A stretch of DNA of 64,000 bases from Tetramitus jugosus (lineage: Eukaryota; Heterolobosea; Eutetramitea; Acrasida; Vahlkampfiidae). Below the pieces are notes generated by a model, which saw only the letters and a program-made list of their open reading frames with translations, was not told the DNA's origin and did no database searches. Shown one piece after another: positions 39,843 to 48,121 of this stretch. The stretch is from assembly GCA_937625935.1 (NCBI GenBank), contig OW569372.1:372001-436000 (forward strand). The letters are read 5' to 3'. The position numbers and the translations under genes are program-made. Numbering within the stretch: the stretch's first letter is position 1; each line of letters begins with the position of its first letter.

Positions 39843-41801
39843 CTACATTTTGGCAATTTTGACGTATGGAAGATTCTTGAAGCACTGAACCCAAGCATCT
39901 CTTTCATTCTTAATTGATCCATATTGATTCTCTGTTTTGAGTATTATCGGTTCCTGAAGCCCGAGCGTCAAGTGGAATATATGGTCCTCGTGAGTGTTAC
40001 TACCACCCATAAGCAAACTACTAAACGAAGCAGAATGTTTCTTCAATCCCTGTTTGTCATCTTGTTCATCCGAGTGAGCGGTCATATTTTCCTCATTGAA
40101 CATTCGAGCAAAGGCAGCTTGAGGCAACCCTATAACAACATTGTTCTTATCTAGACGGCTGAAGAATCTTATCTTTCCTCCCCGTTCTTCAAAGAATGCA
40201 ATCGCAGATTCATACAAAATAACAAATATTCGGTTCCATTTCACATGTCCACTAATGAACAGATTTCCTTGCTTAAGAATTGGGGTAAAGCAGTGCTCGA
40301 GCAACAACGTATGGAGTTCGAAGAATGCATTGTTGTCACTAACCTTTGTCGACCCATCGATAACATTTCGAAATATGGCTCTGTCCATCATCCACTGCAG
40401 GAATGTAGTAGCTTCGGAACGACTAATGTTTCCATTATCGCATAACCACGTAATAGCCTCTGATGCGACGAAACATTTGTCATATGATTTAAATCTGTAC
40501 TTTCGGTTTTTGATTTCAATTCCTTTGTTTGAGTCGAGCATTCGTAAGGTCCACCGTTCTAGCTGTCTAAGGGATGTATCACTCATATTGATTTGATTCT
40601 GAAGTGCGAGTATCGAATTTTGTGAATCAATAGAATCTCTCCTTATTCTAGGTACCAGAGGGTTCAATAACAAGTTAATTTCGTACGTGAGTGAGTCATC
40701 TTCTAACAGGATTTTGTTGCATATCTCAATTGCTCTTTCCTGTTGATCATCCAAGAAGTGAAGATAAAATGCCAGGGTAAACTTGAGTATGTGTAAGTGA
40801 TCTTGCTTTAGCATCGGTGATTGGTCAGGTGCTTCCTCTTGCATTACTCTTTCGATCTCTTGCTCTAGGTTTGCAATAGTGTTCATCAAGTTATGACTAT
40901 CCTTATTGTAGAAAATATTGGGATCAAACGGCAAACTAGGAAATGTTGGAAAATAGTGCAACCCAAGTGCCAGCAGTTCACCACTCTCTAAAAATCGATT
41001 CAATCCGAACAAGGCGTGAGCATTGCCCAAGATTGAAAGTCTACAAATCTCATCATGTTCACCATCCAAACTCATGCTTGGTATATCAATGAATAACAGT
41101 AGTTCCATGGCTTCTTGATAGGCCATTGATGCCTCATAAAATGCGCTTTGTTTCAAAAAACGATCACCCAACTGTACCAATGACACTATTTGATCAACAC
41201 TACTGTCCCATATCATACCACTGCGTATCATGACATACTTTAGTGTTGAAATTGCAGATTCACAATTCACAGTGCCATCTCTTGCTCGTTCCAAACACTC
41301 TTTTACCATCAAGCTCAATCGATCAACAATAGGATCACACAGGCCAGTATTAGGAGGACGATAAGTCTCTGATTGATAGGATGAGCTACTCGTAGTAGTA
41401 GTAGTGCTAGTAGAGTCATTGGACTTTGAATTCGGCGTACCACCGTTTTTTGTTGCCCTTTTTGTCATTTCCTTCTCGCACAATTCAATCATTCTTGTCG
41501 CCGTGTAGAACAGCAATTTGTGACAACTGGTATTGCACAATTCATTTCTTTCTTGTTGACTTGGTAAATTTGGGAGTTGGATCCTCTGTAGCAAATTGAC
41601 CTTGTTCAAACAAATGTCTGCCATTTGCTTCACACAACCTAGCAAACCGAGACATCTCCTTGAACTCTCTCCTTCACCTATGGTAAGGATCGGAGTTTCT
41701 GAATCAAGATAAATTAAAATGAGGGAGTCAATGGATGACGTGTCCTCTTCAATTGAAAAATGGCCCTGTTGTTGATAGTGATCCTCCATACACTCGGACA
41801 T
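39843..41801 (-). CDS. DEP and PH domain protein
   Basis: 652 aa from the ATG 41799-41801 (MSECMEDHY); an ATG at 41789 is possible too. Residues 20-400 are helical, with TPR-like pairs (VQLGDRFLKQSAFYEASMAYQEAMELL; NAHALFGLNRFLESGELLALGL) and a Ser/Thr linker near 125-140. A DEP domain follows (about 415-498; SEAITWLCDNGNISRSEATTFLQWMMD), then a PH domain (about 507-648; KQGNLFISGHVKWNRIFVILYESAIAFFE, ending RDAWVQCFKNL with the expected tryptophan). DEP and PH modules target membranes and G-protein signalling. The combination with N-terminal repeats is not one I can name. Its stop is 8 bp from that of WDR34. Confidence 0.75.
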   Translation of the reverse strand: MSECMEDHYQQQGHFSIEEDTSSIDSLILIYLDSETPILTIGEGESSRRCLGLLGCVKQMADICLNKVNLLQRIQLPNLPSQQERNELCNTSCHKLLFYTATRMIELCEKEMTKRATKNGGTPNSKSNDSTSTTTTTSSSSYQSETYRPPNTGLCDPIVDRLSLMVKECLERARDGTVNCESAISTLKYVMIRSGMIWDSSVDQIVSLVQLGDRFLKQSAFYEASMAYQEAMELLLFIDIPSMSLDGEHDEICRLSILGNAHALFGLNRFLESGELLALGLHYFPTFPSLPFDPNIFYNKDSHNLMNTIANLEQEIERVMQEEAPDQSPMLKQDHLHILKFTLAFYLHFLDDQQERAIEICNKILLEDDSLTYEINLLLNPLVPRIRRDSIDSQNSILALQNQINMSDTSLRQLERWTLRMLDSNKGIEIKNRKYRFKSYDKCFVASEAITWLCDNGNISRSEATTFLQWMMDRAIFRNVIDGSTKVSDNNAFFELHTLLLEHCFTPILKQGNLFISGHVKWNRIFVILYESAIAFFEERGGKIRFFSRLDKNNVVIGLPQAAFARMFNEENMTAHSDEQDDKQGLKKHSASFSSLLMGGSNTHEDHIFHLTLGLQEPIILKTENQYGSIKNERDAWVQCFKNLPYVKIAKM

Positions 41802-41933
41802 TTGTTTGTTTCTGTTCGTCCCGCCAAATGATGTCGGCCAAAATGAAAAATTTATTTCGCGGCAAAGAACCGTTACCAAAGTTACAAACAAGCTGACTAG
41901 GGAAGTGATTAGTGGTACTAATCTTCAAGAAGA
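41802..41933. promoter_or_regulatory. Divergent promoter, 132 bp
   Basis: Lies between the DEP-PH start and the start of the 665-aa gene. Too short for anything but a compact bidirectional promoter. Confidence 0.4.
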
Positions 41934-44005
41934 ATGAGTGCCTTTTTGAGTGCTGTAACAAATATAGGATTGAATCGTAATAATTTGGGCCCTCTTCCAT
42001 CTGTGCTTCATCAGTTGGACAAGCTGAATCATCGAAGAGAAAGCGATCATAGCTCGAAACCAGTCTCGTTGGCGAGTGTGGCCAGGTAAGTTCTGAGAAT
42101 ATTAGGAATAGAATTGAATTATGATATCTTTATATTTACAAGTTAGAGTATGATTGCAGTGTAGTCAATACATTTAAAAAGAGAATGGATGCACTGGAGG
42201 AGGATGACGTATTCGAAGATGGAGATGAAGAGTTTGACATCGACGTAGATAAGTTGATAGGAGAAATTGATGTAGATATTATTCCATCTGAATGGAATGA
42301 CTATCAATCCGTGCTACGGGAAGTTGCAGGCGTTGATGATTTTGAAGACATTGAGAATGCAGATGAGGTGATGCAAGTGGGTTCCTATCAGAGTCGATTG
42401 AGAAAAGGTTGTCTATCGAATTACGAAGACATGGAAGGATATCCAAGCAGTATTGAAAAGTATCGAACAAAGATTCCTGAACCGAAGATTACCCTCCGAA
42501 GAATTGATTCATTGCAGAACAAACCTCTACGGAGATTATCAGTCAGCGAGAGAGAAAAGAAAACTTGCAAACCTATTTCCAAAAAGACAACAGAAAGAGG
42601 AGTATTAAACTCGAATCGAAAGAAGAGAAATGTTGAGAATACCCAGCGAGAGTATAAAACGATTAAAACTGTACGTTGCGATCAAGATCAGCGAACTGAA
42701 TCTGATAGTGAACCTGATAATGAGGACCAAAATCTAGTGTCCGTAAATGTAACACAGGAATTTGGATCAGGGATGAGAGATGATGTTCCTCTTAGGTTTT
42801 CATCTCGGGTTATCAAGACCAAAAATACGGCGAGTTTCGAGGACAAGAGTGAAAAAGATAGATTTGGAAAAGGACAGTATTTAGCTGAACCAAATAACAT
42901 AAGATCATCCTCTCCTTCCTGTGGTTATTCTACGAACCTAAATTCTCAGAGTTTTGTTGACAATTACATCGAGTTAAATCAAGCACTTACTAGAGCCTGT
43001 TCTGCTTCGGAGCGCATTTTGCAAGAACTCAAACATAATCAAGTTAATTCTGGTAGGTCTGACATTCCCAGATCAAGAAGATCAAGTGTTGTCGAAAAAG
43101 TGGACCAACCTCTCCAAGAGAAAGAAAATAACATTTCTTTGTCATCCAGACCTAGAAGCAACTCTCAAACAGAACCAGAGTTTTTAGAGAGTTACTCTCC
43201 CAAACCAACCTCGCTCACAACCCCTAGAGTGTCTAAAAGCCAGACAGGACCCACAACAAAACCATTCGATGTTCTGAAGAGTGACACACAAGAGGAAAAT
43301 TTTAGGCCCAACTTGTCTCATATTCATCCATGTATTGTATCAAACCAATTCGATAGCAGTCGAAATCTTTCTGTAGCGGAGGAGATGCACCCCTCAAGAA
43401 TATATGGTCTCTCGGATCGAGATCAGCTCTGTAACATCTTAAGAAAAGCCGATCAAGCATTTAAACGATCTCGAACTCGGGTAGTTGATCCGTCAGATCT
43501 GAATGAAACATCGAAGTACTTAGAGAAAATGGAAGACCGAATGAAAAAAATTCATGGATATTTCAGCTCCATACAACAGTTAAATGAACTTCCTTTGAAA
43601 TCCCTTTCGAGGGACGACAGGGTTGTCGATAAGATAACATCGAATTCAATCGATAGAACGAATAATGGAAGGTTCTTGGGCAATTTTGCCTATCCTTCTT
43701 CAATGGATGCTTACAAAAGAAACACCCCTTGTCCACCAAAACCATTGAAGAAAACCGAGTTAAAACCAAAAGGATCGGATGAATTAACAAGTGAATGTTA
43801 TCGGAAGTTTATAGAGTCAACTAGGGTTCAGAAGCAGAAGAGATCTGATTCTACAACACAGGAACAAGTAATCAAAACTCCTGTCGAGATCCTGAACCAA
43901 AGAATAACGAATGAAGATGAAAAGAGTCAGAACGTTGTCACACTCAATGAAAATGACAAGAGAGCTGTTCTTAACTTCATTCGTTCCAAAAGGAAAACAG
44001 ATTAA
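41934..44005 (+). CDS. Large disordered hypothetical protein, one intron
   Basis: Exons 41934-42085 and 42160-44005; 74-nt intron (donor GTAAGT, phase 2); 665 aa. The first exon, missed if only long frames are read, gives MSAFLSAVTNIGLNRNN. Then comes an acidic stretch (ALEEDDVFEDGDEEFDID), and the rest is rich in Ser, Arg, Lys and Glu with many S/TP and RxxS sites. Short helical segments lie at about 320-340 (ELNQALTRACSASERILQELK) and 490-525 (RDQLCNILRKADQAFKRSR, then YLEKMEDRMKKIHGYF), which look like coiled coils. No known domain. Codon use is relaxed as in its neighbours. By composition it could be a phospho-regulated cytoskeletal or centrosomal protein; this is only a guess. Confidence 0.7.
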
Positions 44006-44086
44006 AACTTTGAAGCAGTAACATCGCCAAAACACACTTGACCGAAAAAGGTTTCTCATGTCGGAGTAGTACTGTACTACAACCCG

Positions 44087-45850
44087 ATGAAAAGAAATAA
44101 ATCAGAACTCAATGCACAACCTAGTGTTAGGAGTTCTTCGATGATCTACACTCTGAGAAGAATGGACGGAACTGGTCAAAATCCTCCCCAAGTGATCCAA
44201 AAAACAATTGTCAGAAGTTACTCAACCAGAACTCACTCGTCTAGTATCAAAGTAGCGACTCGGGTGATGAAGGTGCATGAGGTGGGGAATTATAATCTGT
44301 CTGAACGAAGAGAACAACTTCAAAGAGACAAGGAGGAAGAACCCAGCGACTCACAGGGAAGTCTAGGTACTAAGAAGAATAGAGAACCAGAGAAATTGAC
44401 AAGGAGGTTGCTATCATCCAACAAAACTGTACATTCTCCTCGATGGTTGAAGAATACACTATCAGAAAGTTCATTAAGTCTTTCTAGCCAGAGGAGACCA
44501 TCATCAGCTCTTCCTTATGGTAGAGGTACACATGGATTTGAACAACGACCACAATCTGCTCCTTCGGGGATGGCTAACCAACCATGGGTGGGGATTCGGG
44601 ATATGACTCCCCTTCAGAAGAATAGGTACTTAATAGCACTCGAGAAAGAAAATTCTTCTAAGACAACAATTGAGATGGAAGAAAAACCGAGACACAAAGA
44701 AAAGAAGCAGATCATTCGAGAGAGATATTCTCCAGAATCCCATTATGTGCTCTATGATGAGGAGAATATTCCGATGGCATCTAACTGGGAGAATCCGAAT
44801 AAGTTTTTATTTTCTGACATGCCAGACCGTGCAAAACTAACATCTATGGAACAGATAGAGTATGATACTCTAGCAGCGACGAACTTATTGCGGACTAGAC
44901 CGGGTGCCTTTGCTCAAATGTTGGGAATGCTGAAGGAGTTTTACTCCTCTGATGGAACAGAGTTTCGAGCACCTGGACTCAACTCGCTTGTCAAGCCGGG
45001 TGGATTAGCGGATCTTGAGGATTGTATAGAATATTTGAAGAATCAAACACCAGTCCCACCATTAGTTTACTCAAAAGCTCTATCTCTAGCCTGTCGAGAT
45101 TTTGCAGAGGATTCGGACAAAAATGGATTGAGGGGTAACAATGGTCTAAACCAATCTGTTTTTTCTAGATGCGAGAAGTATGGGAAGCCTGCTAGTGGGG
45201 ATGGTGGGGAAAACATAACCTATGGAGAAAACACTGGGATAGGAACTGTCATTGACCTAGTGCTCCAAGGAAATCACCGCACAGAATTATTCGTGAACCA
45301 GTACAAAATGATGGGAATAGGTTGTGTGCAACATTCAAACTCCAAGAATATCTGTGTTTGTGCTTTTGCATCTTCTTTCATTGATCGAGTAAAAAGGAGT
45401 GATGAGAAAAGAAGCAAAATTCCAAAGGGAATTTCTCCTCAGTATACTGGACCCTTAGTACCTCCGATCATATCTTCAAGCAACTGGTCGAAAGTAAATC
45501 TATTGGCTTTTGAAACTATCATCGCTTCGTTGGGCTCGAGGAAGAAAGAACTTAAGACCAAGAAAGTCAAGGGCCCTACGATGTTGAGAAAAACTGCGAT
45601 CAGTGCAGTTCATCCTCTGACTGGTAAACTTGAGGCAGGGCCACGAGTGGACTTTGTATTCCAATTGTCTGGCGAATGTTCAGTAGAGAGGTACATTTTG
45701 TTCAACAATGGAAAGCCGTATCCCTTCCGACTTCAGCTTCCGAAATACTTAACTCTAACTCTCAAGAGTCTAGAACGACCAAGTGTAACTATATCTGAAC
45801 AAGTAGATTCAACACAATTGATTCCCGTACTCGAGTATCAAGTAGAATAA
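44087..45850 (+). CDS. Intracellular CAP/SCP-domain protein, 587 aa
   Basis: ATG 44087. Residues 1-240 are basic, Ser/Arg-rich and disordered (RRPSSALPYGRG, RPQSAPSG). A CAP domain covers about 255-435: YDTLAATNLLRTRPGAFA, PVPPLVYSKALSLACRDFAED, SGDGGENITYGE (the CAP GENI motif) and YKMMGIGCVQHSNSKNICVCAFAS. A C-terminal beta-rich extension follows (about 440-587). There is no signal peptide, which is unusual for this mostly secreted family; GAPR-1-like members are the intracellular precedent. It sits in a head-to-tail run with the 665-aa gene (81 bp upstream) and TRIM37 (100 bp downstream). Function unknown; membrane or lipid association is the family's best-known property. Confidence 0.78.
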   Translation: MKRNKSELNAQPSVRSSSMIYTLRRMDGTGQNPPQVIQKTIVRSYSTRTHSSSIKVATRVMKVHEVGNYNLSERREQLQRDKEEEPSDSQGSLGTKKNREPEKLTRRLLSSNKTVHSPRWLKNTLSESSLSLSSQRRPSSALPYGRGTHGFEQRPQSAPSGMANQPWVGIRDMTPLQKNRYLIALEKENSSKTTIEMEEKPRHKEKKQIIRERYSPESHYVLYDEENIPMASNWENPNKFLFSDMPDRAKLTSMEQIEYDTLAATNLLRTRPGAFAQMLGMLKEFYSSDGTEFRAPGLNSLVKPGGLADLEDCIEYLKNQTPVPPLVYSKALSLACRDFAEDSDKNGLRGNNGLNQSVFSRCEKYGKPASGDGGENITYGENTGIGTVIDLVLQGNHRTELFVNQYKMMGIGCVQHSNSKNICVCAFASSFIDRVKRSDEKRSKIPKGISPQYTGPLVPPIISSSNWSKVNLLAFETIIASLGSRKKELKTKKVKGPTMLRKTAISAVHPLTGKLEAGPRVDFVFQLSGECSVERYILFNNGKPYPFRLQLPKYLTLTLKSLERPSVTISEQVDSTQLIPVLEYQVE

Positions 45851-45851
45851 A
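45846..45851 (+). terminator. AATAAA containing the CAP-gene stop codon
   Basis: The stop TAA (45848-45850) lies inside the hexamer; the next gene's ATG is at 45951. Confidence 0.5.
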
Positions 45852-45950
45852 CCGTTACTGCTAAAGCAAACCGTTTTGGGCGCCAAGTGTTCGGCCAATT
45901 ACTTACAGGCCACCCATGGGGATAATCTCAAAAAACAACTGACGAGAGAA

Positions 45951-48118
45951 ATGGATGATTTGTTGAGCTCTAGGATCTCAAGGTCTCATATTACTAGACC
46001 AATATATCCGAGAAGGACTCCCATCATCCCAATTACACTTAGTCAGCACCAAAATGGCTTAACTGCGGAAAACTACCCCATGGCATCCGTTTTTGATTCC
46101 TCTGCATCTCCTACATCTCCACAGAATCCAGAACTTGGCATCCAGAACAAAAGCATGAACAGTTCAGCCGATTCTCCTACTATTCTTCAATTCAATAATC
46201 ACATTGACGAAATCTTCAAGTGTTTTATTTGTTTGGGTAAGGCAGAGAATCCTCACTTGTGTCCTTACTGCTCTAAAATGGTGTGCTATGATTGCATAAA
46301 GGTATGGTCAAAATCTCGAATGATCAACAGAAGGTGGCTGTTCATATTAACTTTCTATTATAGAGGTGGCTCATGGATCAGAAGAAATCATTTTGTCCCC
46401 ACTGTCGTGCAAATGTTAGAGTATCCCAGTTAGTCAACTGTAGATTTGTTGCAGAAATCTCCCAAGAAATTGACAAGCTCACAAACCAACGCAAACATAA
46501 GAAAGAAGCTGATAAAAAGTTATCAATAGTGGATTCGTGTCTAGTTCACTCTTTAGCATTGGGATACTACTGTGAGACTTGTAAGGAAGCTATATGCAGC
46601 GATTGTGCAATGTTCGATGAACAACACAAGAACCATTCTTTCAAGAAAATTACCGAAGTGTATCAACAACACTTGCAAGTAGTGAAGGCTGATTGTGAAT
46701 TACTGGGAGCTAGGTTAACTCTCCTTCGAAAATATCTTAGAGAGATAGATTCAAACATTCATTCCTTGAACAAATCAAAGAACGACAAAGCGAAAGAGAT
46801 GGACAAGGTGGTGAGGGAGATGAAAGATAGACTTGACTCTCAACTCAAAGACAAGATTAACTCCTCTCAATCTCTCAGAAGTTCAATATCTGATGAAGTG
46901 GATTTGTTAGATAAGATGCACTCTGAGCTTCAGAGACAGATTGGACAAAGTTCTCAGAGTATGTTGATTGCAAAAACTGACGAGATTAGAAGAATGATTA
47001 AGGAGGTGAACGAACAAGAGCCCATTCCTTATTCGACGCTTCAACTACAAGCAGATTTTTCTTCTGAACTAGTCCCAGATTATGATGAAGGAATTTTCGA
47101 AGTGAAGAACTTTTCTTGTTTGGGACTTTCTGATATCGTCTATTCAGATCCTCTCTACGTGAATGGGTTAACATGGAGACTAAAAGTTTATCCCTGCGGA
47201 ACAGGAATGGCTCAAGGAACATTCATCTCGGTTTTCTTGGAGATGGTTAAGGGATTGAGAAATCCAACTAGATATGAGTATAAGGTCGAAATGATCAACT
47301 TTATTGATCCCAAACGGAGTATCCTCAGAGAATTTTCTTCGGTGTTCGAAACTGGTGAATGTTGGGGTTACAATCGATTTTGTAAGAATGAACAGATAAG
47401 GAGTGAAGGATTTGTATGTCCCGTGAATGACACTGTCAAATTTAAGTTCTTTGTTCGTCCACCGAGTTACTATCAGAGATGTTTAGAGCAGAAAAGATAC
47501 ATTCGAAACTTGAAGGATTCACGTCATAAACTCCAAGAGTTAGTTGAGGATTTAAGGATAAAGCTGGAGGAAGCTGTATCCAAAGAGTCCACCAGAGAAG
47601 ACGAAACTCGACAACATTCAATAACAACAAGCTACTCCAATAGTGATGAGGATGAAGGAGACGTATTTCAAAACTCTGAGGGGAACTCTGACTGTGAGGA
47701 AACAAGTGAAGTGAACACTCGAGAGCAATTCTCAGAAGACAGCCCGACTAGGGGGCAAGCACTACAGAACAGAATAATGAAATTCGAGAGATCCACATTA
47801 AGAAATACTGATGTGGCATGCTCCCCCATCGAAAAAACTTCTGACATTGATCAATCATTACTGGATGTCCCACAAACGTGGTTAGCCAAGCTGGAACAGG
47901 AAAAGAAATTCGATGGACAAATCTTCTTGACGGACGCAACAGGTGAGAGCAGCGAACACTTTGTATTTGGATTAGATAACAATCAAAATCAAACTGACTA
48001 CATTGTTCCTATTCGATCGCTATTCTCAGATGCCTCTGAGGAATCGAATGACCAGTGGACAAGTGCTGTTGATTCAACTCAAACTCATTTTGAAGTCGAA
48101 CTACAGACCATCGAATAG
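45951..48118 (+). CDS. TRIM37: TRIM37-type E3 ubiquitin ligase (RING, B-box, coiled coil, MATH), one intron
   Basis: Exons 45951-46301 and 46364-48118; 62-nt intron (donor GTATGG, phase 0) that splits the RING finger; 701 aa. The start is the ATG of MDDLLSSRIS; upstream codons in frame are non-ATG. The RING (about 88-135) reads IFKCFICLGKAENPHLCPYCSKM, then across the intron RWLMDQKKSFCPHCRANV and LVNCRF, near-identical in pattern to animal TRIM37. B-box about 172-218 (CETCKEAICSDCAMFDEQHKNHSFK), coiled coil about 220-340, MATH about 361-490 (LTWRLKVYPCGTG). The tail is acidic. TRIM37 controls centriole duplication and peroxisomal import in animals. Its stop is 3 bp from that of the Dicer-like gene. 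Confidence 0.93.
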
Positions 48119-48121
48119 ATT

